A DNA stretch of 64,000 bases, taken from Pseudomonadota bacterium. GTDB taxonomy: Bacteria; Bdellovibrionota; UBA1018; CAIMNF01. Positions within the stretch are counted from its first letter, which is position 1. The number at the start of each line of letters is the position of its first letter. This document shows positions 1-8,288 of the stretch, piece after piece. The stretch spans positions 124,001 to 188,000 of the forward strand of contig JAIXWV010000034.1 in assembly GCA_027491115.1 (NCBI GenBank). The letters are read 5' to 3'. Below the pieces are notes generated by a model that searched no databases, had not been told where the DNA came from, and saw nothing but the letters and a program-made list of their open reading frames with translations. Both the position numbers and the translations under genes were made by a program.

Positions 1-1415
1 TGCATGCCACAAAAACGTTCTGGATGCTTCATCACGGATTGCATCTGACTCACCGGAAGCGAAGAGGTGTTGGTCGCGATCACGCACTGATCACTCACCT
101 GACCTTCCAGCTCCTTGAGTACTGACTGTTTCACATCCATGCGTTCCACCACAGCCTCGATGACCACTTCGGCAGAGCGGAATCCATCATAGGTCGTGGT
201 CGGCGCGATCCGAGCCAGTTTCTGGTCGAATTGTCTGGCGGTGATCGACTTGCGCTTCAGACTTTTCTTGAACAGGGTCAGCGCCGACTGAATCCCGATT
301 TCGAGTCCCGGCAAACCGATGTCTTTCATGCGAACATTGACACCTTTGTCGGCCAACAGGTGTGCAATGCCGCCACCCATGACCCCGGCGCCGAGCACTG
401 CCGCGCTTTGGATCTTTTTGGTCTCGGCCGAGCGGCCCTCGGGCAATCCGGTCGCTTTTTTCACACCCTCGGTCATGAAGAAGATCCGGATGCAGTTTTT
501 GGAAACCGAAGTGGCAGCCATTTCTCCGAACCCGCGGGCCTCACGCTTCATGGCCTCGTCACGACGGGAGCCTCGGAAATCGGATCCAAAACCGGTGCCA
601 GTTTCTTCAATCACGTTGATGGCTTCGAGAGGAGCAGGATATTTGCCTTTGGTCTTGGATAGCACACCTTCGCGGGCCTTCTTGAAAACCACACTTCGTC
701 CGACCGGGTTGTTCTCGAGCAACTTTCCTGCGAGTCCCCCCATCCCACCGAACTTCGGCTCGCGTGCAATCCGGTCGCCTTTCTTCAGACGGTCGAGATT
801 CCGAACTACCCAAGCGGTGGCGTTCTCTTCAAAATCCTCTTTGGGGAGGCAGGCATCCGCAAGGCCGGCTTTCTCGGCCTTCTCTCCGGTCAGGGTTTTT
901 CCGGAGAGAATCAGGTCCAGGGCCGTAGCCAATCCGACTTTCCAGGGCATCCGGATACACCCCCCCATTCCGGGAATCACGCCAAGCAGAGTTTCAGGCA
1001 GACCGATCCTGGCGGCCGGGTCATTCGACATCACGATGGCTGAACTGGCCAGCGACAGTTCACACCCGCCACCCATGCAAGAACCGTTGATGGCGACCAC
1101 TCTCGGAAACGGCAGGTCTTCCCACTCATTCAGCAGCTTTTGTCCGGCCTCGGAAAGAGCCTGAGCCTCAGGCGCCGTTTTTGCCGCCTGAAACAAGGTG
1201 ATATCGGCACCGGCAATGAAGTTTCCGGGTTTGCCCGACACCAGGATCAGTGCCTCGATTTCAGATGACTTGGATTTCAACAGAGGAATCAGTGCCTCGA
1301 ACTCGGCCATCACGTCCCGATTGAATTTGTTCACCTTCTCACCCTTCAGGTCGAAACGGAGAAAAGCGAGGGAACGGCCTGAAACCTGGCGAACTTGCAG
1401 ATCAAAATGATTCAT
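1..1415 (-). CDS. fadJ: Fatty acid oxidation multifunctional protein alpha subunit (enoyl-CoA hydratase/3-hydroxyacyl-CoA dehydrogenase), truncated at window edge
   Basis: Open minus frame from ATG at 1415 to the window edge, so absent from the ORF track. Translates MNHFDLQVRQVSGRSLAFLRFDLKGEKVNKFN...GNFIAGADI...GSCMGGGCELSLA...AAVLGAGVMGGGIAHLLADKG (hydratase plus Rossmann NAD motif). Confidence 0.9.
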   Translation of the reverse strand, partial: MNHFDLQVRQVSGRSLAFLRFDLKGEKVNKFNRDVMAEFEALIPLLKSKSSEIEALILVSGKPGNFIAGADITLFQAAKTAPEAQALSEAGQKLLNEWEDLPFPRVVAINGSCMGGGCELSLASSAIVMSNDPAARIGLPETLLGVIPGMGGCIRMPWKVGLATALDLILSGKTLTGEKAEKAGLADACLPKEDFEENATAWVVRNLDRLKKGDRIAREPKFGGMGGLAGKLLENNPVGRSVVFKKAREGVLSKTKGKYPAPLEAINVIEETGTGFGSDFRGSRRDEAMKREARGFGEMAATSVSKNCIRIFFMTEGVKKATGLPEGRSAETKKIQSAAVLGAGVMGGGIAHLLADKGVNVRMKDIGLPGLEIGIQSALTLFKKSLKRKSITARQFDQKLARIAPTTTYDGFRSAEVVIEAVVERMDVKQSVLKELEGQVSDQCVIATNTSSLPVSQMQSVMKHPERFCGM

Positions 1416-1441
1416 ATTCCGAAAGCTTAGGCTCTCCCGGA

Positions 1442-2086
1442 TTAGAAGTAAATGCCCACACCGGCACCGACAGACCATGACGCGCTCCGGCTCAAATTCA
1501 GCGCTGAATCCCACCCCACGGGACTTCCTGGAACCGTGTTGGAATCGGAACCTTTGTCACCTGAATGGAACCTGAGGTCCAACCAGGCGGAGAGTAGGCG
1601 CTCCCATGAATACCAGAGCCCCGCACCGGCAAACCCTTCTCTTCCCTCCCAACGGGATTGAAATTCAGGCGACTCAAGAGTCCCGGAGATCCAATGGAAG
1701 CCCCCGCTCAAAAAGGGCTCGAGCCCTGCCGACCTGCCAAAGGGAAAGACCCTTCCCCCTAGCGTCCAAGCCCTTCCTGAGCTTCGGTACAAGGGCCCGA
1801 AACCGTCGAACCAGAATTGTTGTGTTTGTTCCTGCCTCGAAATGAACCCCTGGAGATAGGCTCCCCATCGGGCCCCTCCTTCCCATCCGCTTCGGAATCC
1901 GGGAAGTTCGACCACAGCCGGAACACCCAGAAGGGAGTGTGACTCCATTCTTCCCCCGAAATGGAACTTCCAGCTTGATCCAGCCTCAGTCTCGACACCA
2001 TGAGTCCACTCGGAGGCTTGGGCGTCGACCACCAGAAGCCCCATCATCAAAATAAAGATCGTTCTCAAGAACCGGTACCGCTGCAC
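1442..2086 (-). CDS. Putative outer-membrane beta-barrel protein
   Basis: N-terminal signal peptide, alternating aromatic/polar strands, terminal aromatic residue (GVGIYF). Confidence 0.55.
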   Translation of the reverse strand: MQRYRFLRTIFILMMGLLVVDAQASEWTHGVETEAGSSWKFHFGGRMESHSLLGVPAVVELPGFRSGWEGGARWGAYLQGFISRQEQTQQFWFDGFGPLYRSSGRAWTLGGRVFPFGRSAGLEPFLSGGFHWISGTLESPEFQSRWEGREGFAGAGLWYSWERLLSAWLDLRFHSGDKGSDSNTVPGSPVGWDSALNLSRSASWSVGAGVGIYF

Positions 2087-2119
2087 GTACCGGCCCTTGC
2101 AAGAAGCGCTTCCTTCGCC

Positions 2120-3331
2120 TCAACCTTGGGGTGTCACGACCTGAACCAAGTCAGGACGCTGCTCCCGCTTGGCAAGGAGGTCGAACATTTTCTTCGCCGC
2201 TTCAAATCCACCGTGAACTCCATCGGCAGGTAGTGACTCCTCTCCGATCAAGAATAAGTTGGGCACCCCTGTCTCGAGAGGGAGACCGGAGGTCTCGTCG
2301 TAGACCAGGCGCTCGAGCGGAATCCGGCTCAAGTCGTCAAATGGATGAAGTCTCGGAAGATCCACCGTTTCGGCACGCTCAGGATCCCTGACATCTGGAA
2401 CCACTTTCCGGAGATTATATTCCAGGTCTGGAATCAATTTCTGACAAACCGCCAGCATCCGCTCCGCAAGGCGACGCTGCTCGTCTCGGACTAATGTTTT
2501 ATCGCTCATGGGTAAGACGATCCTCAGGCGAAACAGCCCACGTCCTTCACGCAGGATCTCAAGCACCGGGGCCCCGGTCTCCACCACCAGCATCCTGGTC
2601 CCAAGTCCAGGCGGAATCACTTCAGGAGCACACTCAAAACGAACGTCGAAGGTCCACCCGGAAGGCTTGGACCTGAGATCCAAATCCTCGCTCATCATTG
2701 AACGGAGATGATCTAACTGTGAGGCGAGAATCCCGTACCGGGCGGCCACCATCCGGGAGGTACCGAGCAACTGAACTCCAACAAAGTTCTTGCGATCCAA
2801 AAAAATCCGACGCAACTGGCCGGGTCGGGCCACATGCGCCCCCCACTCTTCGAGTCTTGACAAGAGCCTACGGACTACCCACCCGCTTTCACCGTCATGA
2901 TAGACGGTTCCATTCACGCGATTCAGCAAGTCCATGCCCGCAACTCCTGGATCAAAAGCAAAACCCGGATCCCGACCAAGCTCGAGGCAACGCAAACCAC
3001 GAAAAAACTCAGCACCAGTTCTCACTCCCGGAGCCGGATCCTTTCCGAAATGAAACTTGAACTCCTCTTTACGCTCTTCATCATCACCTGTTACGCGGAA
3101 GCGATGGCCCGGACTGAGGATCTGGATCGGATCACGATCCCGATCCGGCCAAGCGGCTGGATTCCAATCAAAGTCACCCAGGATGTTTCGGGGAAGTAGA
3201 TTGGCTCCGGAATGATGCCCGAGCGGTAGAATCAGTACACGCATGTCCAAACGGAGAAGCTTACGAACCGCCCAGAGAGCAGCCGGATGTTCTCCAATGA
3301 CCACGAAATCGTACTGTGAGAAAAACTCCAT
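2120..3331 (-). CDS. FAD-dependent oxidoreductase-like protein
   Basis: N-terminal YDFVVIGEHPAALWAVRKLLRLDMRVLIL (Rossmann-like) and C-terminal NLFLIGEESLPADGVHGGFEAAK. Confidence 0.6.
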   Translation of the reverse strand: MEFFSQYDFVVIGEHPAALWAVRKLLRLDMRVLILPLGHHSGANLLPRNILGDFDWNPAAWPDRDRDPIQILSPGHRFRVTGDDEERKEEFKFHFGKDPAPGVRTGAEFFRGLRCLELGRDPGFAFDPGVAGMDLLNRVNGTVYHDGESGWVVRRLLSRLEEWGAHVARPGQLRRIFLDRKNFVGVQLLGTSRMVAARYGILASQLDHLRSMMSEDLDLRSKPSGWTFDVRFECAPEVIPPGLGTRMLVVETGAPVLEILREGRGLFRLRIVLPMSDKTLVRDEQRRLAERMLAVCQKLIPDLEYNLRKVVPDVRDPERAETVDLPRLHPFDDLSRIPLERLVYDETSGLPLETGVPNLFLIGEESLPADGVHGGFEAAKKMFDLLAKREQRPDLVQVVTPQG

Positions 3332-3342
3332 TCCGAATCAGC

Positions 3343-4503
3343 CTACCGGATGGCCTGACAGCTTTCAAGGAGACGACGATAAGCCTGTCGCTTCTCTTCT
3401 AAAAAGGGAACGCGTCTTTGTTTCTTCCAAGGTTCCTGTTTCAACCAATCAGAAATCGACTTCGAGTCCGGACAAACCGTCAGAATCCCGGCCCCCACCA
3501 ATTCGGCAACCTCAGGGAACTGATCCGCATTCTTCGGTCCGCACATGACTTGTAAACCTGCCACGGCCGGCTCGATGGTAGAATGAATTCCTTGGTGAAA
3601 CCCTCCACCCACAAAAGCCCAATCCGCCAAAGGATACAATTCCACCAAGATCCCCATTTCATTGACCAACAAATAACGGCCCGGTAGGGCCTTTTCGAGA
3701 TCTTTCCGGAGCCGATCCAGATGGGGAGAACTCAAATCATGTGGAACCACCACCAGACTCCCCTTCCACGACTCGGCACTCTCCAAAAGTTCATTCAAAT
3801 CCGCCGACCAGGCACTCCCCACGATGCCGATCGGTCGTGGCAGAGCTACGATCCGTTCACGCCATGCGATGACCCGGTCTCCGGGCTGAAGGGAAATTCG
3901 ACGAGCCACCCGTTCGTAACGCGGATCACTTCCACTTTCCACTCTGGCACTCGGGAACCAGCTCTTGAGCAGGACAAGCGACGAAGGAAGATTGGAGAAA
4001 AAAACCAGATCCGGGAGTGCCTCCGGGACAAACAGCCTTGAAATCCATTGGAACGAGGACCGCGCTTGCGCATTGACCACGACCACCCGGATCCCAAGCT
4101 TCTTGGCCGCAATCAAGGCGCCGGGCCAGAGATCGTACTTCGAAACCACCAAAACACGGGTACCGAAGCGTTGGAATGCAGACTCCCACTCTGAATCTCG
4201 GGGAGACAAATCAGCAAAAAGGGCCCTCCCCCTCAACTTTTCAAGTCCTTGAACACCGGATTCCGAAAAACAACTCACACAAAAACCGGTCTTTCCGGAC
4301 TCAAAATCCTCGATCAACGGCATCAACATCTCGAGCTCGCCCAGACTCGCAGCATGAAACCAAATCGGAGCCTTTCCTGAAGGGGGTAGCGCCCAACTGC
4401 GTGACTTGAATGCCTGACGGCGGGTTGGACTCAAGAGCCCGGGCACAGGTATCCACCCAACTTGGATGAGGTCGAGCAATCTAGAAAGGAGCCTTGAGAT
4501 CAC
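3343..4503 (-). CDS. waaA: 3-deoxy-D-manno-octulosonic acid transferase-like glycosyltransferase
   Basis: WFHAASLGELEMLMPLIEDFE and C-terminal GGGFHQGIHSTIEPAVAGLQVMCGPKNADQFPE are typical of KdtA/WaaA. Likely GTG start at 4503 overlapping the upstream stop (GTGA). Confidence 0.8.
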   Translation of the reverse strand: MISRLLSRLLDLIQVGWIPVPGLLSPTRRQAFKSRSWALPPSGKAPIWFHAASLGELEMLMPLIEDFESGKTGFCVSCFSESGVQGLEKLRGRALFADLSPRDSEWESAFQRFGTRVLVVSKYDLWPGALIAAKKLGIRVVVVNAQARSSFQWISRLFVPEALPDLVFFSNLPSSLVLLKSWFPSARVESGSDPRYERVARRISLQPGDRVIAWRERIVALPRPIGIVGSAWSADLNELLESAESWKGSLVVVPHDLSSPHLDRLRKDLEKALPGRYLLVNEMGILVELYPLADWAFVGGGFHQGIHSTIEPAVAGLQVMCGPKNADQFPEVAELVGAGILTVCPDSKSISDWLKQEPWKKQRRVPFLEEKRQAYRRLLESCQAIR

Positions 4504-5552
4504 CCGAAGCTCTCCTCGACCTGTGCGGTCTTCAGTCCTCGCATGCACAAATAGGGATCGGTGACCCGGAAGCAATTCCGCCCGTCCTTGGAACAAGGAG
4601 CGCAGGACAATTGAATGGATATCGAGTGACTCTCAGGTTTCCAGGGTCCAAAGCCGAGCTCGGGGCGTGTCGGTCCGAAGATCACCCGGCTGGGCGTACC
4701 GACCGCCTCGGCCAGATGAGAAAGCCCCGTGTCGCTTCCGAGGTAGGAAATCGCATGTTTGAGAAGCACAGCCGTGTTCTGGAACTCGGGCTCCTCGAGA
4801 GCCTCGGCAACGGGAATCCCCGCCTCTCTCAGGCTCTTCACCAACTCCACGCAAGGCCGATCGGACTTGCGCCCCAAAACCAGCGGAACCCACTTTCTGC
4901 TCCGATGAAGCCCTGAAAGCACCTCGACATACCCGCTCACCCGCCACTCCTTGGAAGACCACCGTGAGGCGGGCATGACCGCCAAGTACTGCTTCGACTG
5001 CAAACCATAACGTTCCAGAACCCTCAATTCCTGTTCGGGTGAAGGCAAAAGGGACGTCCAGGAAGGAGGCAAGAGTGAACCGGCGAAAACAGGATTCAGA
5101 GAAGCGCTCAGACTCGCTCCCAGACTAGCGAAGCGTTTCCAATAAGGGACTGGCAACCACGAATGCGGACAGGAACCTTTCAGCATCAAGAGCAAGAAAT
5201 GACGCAATCGCTGTTTGGAAATGGAAACATGCGGTATCCGGGCACCTACACCGGACAAATCTTTCAATCGAAAAAACCAGAAAGCCAACCGACTCCGGAT
5301 CGTCCGATGCAGGTCCACCCTGATGGAATAACCTGACGCGTGAACTTTGCGGCACAATTTGATCCAGCCACCCAAACCGCTCTTCTTGTCGTAGACCCAG
5401 AGTTTTCCGATCCGGGGGTGTCCCTCTAGAGCGAAGGCGAACTCCTTAGCGATCATCCAATCCACCTTCACATCGACCGGAAGATTCTCAAGAAACGCTG
5501 TCGCCAGGATCACGTCTCCCAAACTGCTCAGCCGGATCACGAGGATCTTCAT
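4500..5552 (-). CDS. Glycosyltransferase family 9 (ADP-heptose:LPS heptosyltransferase-like)
   Basis: MKILVIRLSSLGDVILATAFLENLP start; YLGSDTGLSHLAEAVGTPSRVIFGPTRPELGFGPW motif. Confidence 0.85.
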   Translation of the reverse strand: MKILVIRLSSLGDVILATAFLENLPVDVKVDWMIAKEFAFALEGHPRIGKLWVYDKKSGLGGWIKLCRKVHASGYSIRVDLHRTIRSRLAFWFFRLKDLSGVGARIPHVSISKQRLRHFLLLMLKGSCPHSWLPVPYWKRFASLGASLSASLNPVFAGSLLPPSWTSLLPSPEQELRVLERYGLQSKQYLAVMPASRWSSKEWRVSGYVEVLSGLHRSRKWVPLVLGRKSDRPCVELVKSLREAGIPVAEALEEPEFQNTAVLLKHAISYLGSDTGLSHLAEAVGTPSRVIFGPTRPELGFGPWKPESHSISIQLSCAPCSKDGRNCFRVTDPYLCMRGLKTAQVEESFG

Positions 5553-6658
5553 TTGGTTGGGGCCTTTCTTAGAATCCGGACCCCGCCTTGCCGGGTGTAG
5601 GCGTGAACATACTGGCCATGATGAGAGCCGACCACCGCATCAACCCTCCCCGGAGAGACCGGTCCGTAGAGCACTTGTCCTGCGCCTTTGCGAACTTCGT
5701 AGGGAAACTGGACCATGACTTCGCCCCGTAGACTCATGAGATCGAGCGACCCCTCGAACGCAGGGTGCAAGGCGATCTGAACATCACCTCTTTCGGTATC
5801 CACATGCACCGGCCCCTTCAAGCTTTCGAAGTCGAGCATGACCTGTCCCGATTGGGTCCGAATGTTTGACGATCCCTCGATCTGGGATAAAAACGCCCCG
5901 CCTTCCTCACTCTGGAAGTGGATCACCCCGGAGTAACCTTCCACGGTCAGGGGTCCGGATCCGCTGTGAACGCTCAACACGCCCCGGCTCTTGACGACCC
6001 GGACTTCCTCGGATCCTTGATCGATCGACAACTGCGTCGGGGATTCCACCCGCTCCATCAACACCGGCTTCGAACCCACTACGATGCGGCCATTGACCCG
6101 GGAGTCACGAAGAGTCAAAGGACACTTGGAGCAATTCACCACCAAGGATTTGGCCATCTCGAGCCGCTGGAGATCGATGGTTGAATTCTTACCACTCAAT
6201 GTCAGGCCTCCCCTCCATTGGTCTACCTTAAGGGAACGCCCCTCACCCAGCACTAGGGTCAAGTCACTCTGATAAGGCGCTCGAATCTCGAGATCCACAC
6301 GAACCACATTCTTCAACCTGGCCCTCATCTTGGACACCAGATCTTGTCCTCGGGCATGCCCGACACGGATTTCGAAACGCTCACGGGTTTCGAAGGTCAC
6401 CAATCCGAGTGCCTGAAAGGCCTGCTCGGCCTCCTCACGGGTCTCCGCCATCACCTGATAGCGCATCTTCACCCGGATTCGATCCTGTACGGTGCCACTG
6501 ATCCGAACATCACCCAACTGGTGGAGCAGATAAACCGGAAGCCGCCGGGTCATGAGCACGTCCTGTTCGACCTCATTCTGATAGGGCTGAGCCCCCTGGG
6601 CTTCCCCAAAAAAACCGAATAAAATCGAGCTCAATGTAAGCCATTGAATCCACTTCAC
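5549..6658 (-). CDS. Secreted beta-helix/DUF4097-like protein
   Basis: Signal peptide, repetitive short beta-strand pattern (SGSGPLTVEGYSGVIHFQSEEGGAFLSQIEGSSNIRTQSGQVML). ATGA overlap with the next gene. Confidence 0.5.
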   Translation of the reverse strand: MKWIQWLTLSSILFGFFGEAQGAQPYQNEVEQDVLMTRRLPVYLLHQLGDVRISGTVQDRIRVKMRYQVMAETREEAEQAFQALGLVTFETRERFEIRVGHARGQDLVSKMRARLKNVVRVDLEIRAPYQSDLTLVLGEGRSLKVDQWRGGLTLSGKNSTIDLQRLEMAKSLVVNCSKCPLTLRDSRVNGRIVVGSKPVLMERVESPTQLSIDQGSEEVRVVKSRGVLSVHSGSGPLTVEGYSGVIHFQSEEGGAFLSQIEGSSNIRTQSGQVMLDFESLKGPVHVDTERGDVQIALHPAFEGSLDLMSLRGEVMVQFPYEVRKGAGQVLYGPVSPGRVDAVVGSHHGQYVHAYTRQGGVRILRKAPTK

Positions 6659-6810
6659 GATGCAATGAAAATACCGTGATTTCTCGATGACTTCAGAAAA
6701 AAGTGGAGATTATTTCTTGATTCCATTTTGCACTGCGTTAAACTTATGAGTAAGACAGTTTTGAGTCCTGATGGAACAGGACTCGTGAAGAGGCGGGAAT
6801 ACCTAAACCC

Positions 6811-6909
6811 CCTTTGAAAAGGGCAACCCGACGGAAACGTCGGAGACGCAAAACCACAGAGCTAAGGGCCTTTTACCCCGAAGGTCTATGCTGGCTGGGC
6901 TGCCAAAGG
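6811..6909 (+). promoter_or_regulatory. Cyclic-di-GMP class I (GEMM-I) riboswitch aptamer
   Basis: P1 CCUUU/AAAGG (6811-6815/6905-6909); AGGGCAACC...; P2 CCGACG-GAAA-CGUCGG (6828-6843); conserved GACGCAAAACC; 11-nt receptor halves GCUAAG (6861-6866) and UAUGC (6887-6891); closing GGGCUGCC. Confidence 0.85.
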
Positions 6910-7004
6910 TGAGGAAGCCTACAAAGCTTTCAAGGGGGGTCCCGATGCACCTAGGATTTACTCACCCCAGTAAATCAAACGCAATGGACCCCCTCTTCAT
7001 TCAG

Positions 7005-7046
7005 GAAAGGTGTGGCTGGCAAGTCCGGTCACACCTTTCTTATTTT
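7005..7046 (+). terminator. Rho-independent terminator
   Basis: GAAAGGTGTG (7005-7014) pairs perfectly with CACACCTTTC (7030-7039), followed by TTATTTT. Confidence 0.85.
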
Positions 7047-7072
7047 GGCGGGTTAAGTTAAAACCCTGTCCC

Positions 7073-7747
7073 ATGGCATTCGAAGGGCTGCTGGTCACTG
7101 AAATATTTCATTCGCTCCAGGGAGAAACCTCCTTGACCGGAGTCCCCTTCACTTTCATCCGCATGACCGGTTGCAACCTTCGCTGCGTCTACTGCGACTC
7201 AGCCTACGCCTTCAAGGGAGGCTCCAAGATGAGCCAAGCAGAAGTCCTCGATCGAGTCCGGGACTTCGGAGCAAAAGACGTGCTCCTGACCGGAGGGGAA
7301 CCCCTGCTCCAACGTGGAACTTTGCCTCTCATTCATGCTCTGCGAGCGGAAGGCTACCGGGTCTCGATCGAAACCCATGGCGAGGTCTCCATCCGGGAAG
7401 CGAGCCCACTCGCCCGCATCGTGATGGACATGAAGACCCCGGACTCCGGGATGTGCCGGGAGCGTTTCCTCGAGAATCTTCCACTCCTGAAGCCGGAGGA
7501 TGAGATCAAATTCGTGATCACCTCGAGGAAAGACTACGAATGGGCACGCGACTGGGTCCGCTCCGGAAAACTCCCGGTCAGGGAAATCCTATTCTCACCA
7601 GTCATGCAAGTGAAAGGATCTCCTGGAAAATACGAGGGCGTCGAGCCGAGAGATCTGGCCGACTGGATCCTGAAAGACCGACTCGCGGTCAGATTCCAGC
7701 TCCAACTCCACAAACTCCTCTGGGGCGCGGACACCCGCGGAGTCTAA
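7073..7747 (+). CDS. queE: 7-carboxy-7-deazaguanine synthase (radical SAM)
   Basis: FHSLQGETSLTGVPFTFIRMTGCNLRCVYCDSAYAF (CX3CX2C cluster) and LLTGGEPLLQ. ATG 7073 preferred because the ORF-track start lies inside the terminator. Confidence 0.9.
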   Translation: MAFEGLLVTEIFHSLQGETSLTGVPFTFIRMTGCNLRCVYCDSAYAFKGGSKMSQAEVLDRVRDFGAKDVLLTGGEPLLQRGTLPLIHALRAEGYRVSIETHGEVSIREASPLARIVMDMKTPDSGMCRERFLENLPLLKPEDEIKFVITSRKDYEWARDWVRSGKLPVREILFSPVMQVKGSPGKYEGVEPRDLADWILKDRLAVRFQLQLHKLLWGADTRGV

Positions 7748-8280
7748 AACTGCAGGTTATCCCAGAGCTCGCGGTTCGGACGCTTCCCAGAGTCGAGCTC
7801 TTTCACAAAACGGTTCAACCGATCTTTCAGCTTCTCCCGATGCGCTTCCCGCTTGTCACGCCAGGTTTTCTTTTCCGCCTGCAGTCGGAACACCTGAGAA
7901 GAATCGAACTCCTTCTTCCTTTCCACGAATCCAAGAACATACTTTCTTTGTTCAGGTCCTGTAGGGTGCTTTTCAAAATACTTTCTCCGTGCGAGGCGTT
8001 CTCTTTCTTTCCACTGTTTGGCCTCGGTAGCCTGAGCGATCTGGAATTCCCGAAGGGCTGAACGCTCCTGATGATCAAAGGCACGCTCGGCAGACCTCAG
8101 TGCAGATCTGAACTCCATCCGGAGCTTCCTGCGATCCTCCTCGCTCAATGGACCTTCGGGAGTGGCCGAGGGAACAGCCACTACAGACGGAGACGGAGGG
8201 GGGGTTCCCCCCCCCTCCTCGGCTTGAGCCAGTCCGGCCCGCAAGAGTTCGATACCGATCCACCACGCGGGGAGTTTCAT
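7744..8280 (-). CDS. Hypothetical charged, coiled-coil-rich secreted protein
   Basis: Short hydrophobic N-terminus, then Arg/Lys/Glu-rich helical sequence. Confidence 0.5.
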   Translation of the reverse strand: MKLPAWWIGIELLRAGLAQAEEGGGTPPPSPSVVAVPSATPEGPLSEEDRRKLRMEFRSALRSAERAFDHQERSALREFQIAQATEAKQWKERERLARRKYFEKHPTGPEQRKYVLGFVERKKEFDSSQVFRLQAEKKTWRDKREAHREKLKDRLNRFVKELDSGKRPNRELWDNLQF

Positions 8281-8288
8281 TCAGAACC

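Larger units (their letters stand above)
6763..7046 (+). ncRNA. Riboswitch leader or stand-alone RNA containing a GEMM-I aptamer
   Basis: 5' hairpin GAGTCCTG-ATGGAA-CAGGACTC (6763-6784), GEMM-I aptamer 6811-6909, hairpin GATTTACT/AGTAAATC (6955-6976), terminator 7005-7046. No convincing ORF inside. Confidence 0.75.

Noticed and set aside
319-1164. 281-aa ORF on the plus strand
   Set aside because: Antisense to the fadJ-like gene, which continues off the window edge and is missing from the ORF track.
8195-8220. G-run/C-run (GGGGGGGTTCCCCCCCC) as a terminator or frameshift site
   Set aside because: It lies inside the 7744..8280 CDS with an intact frame and no U-tract; possible slippage only.
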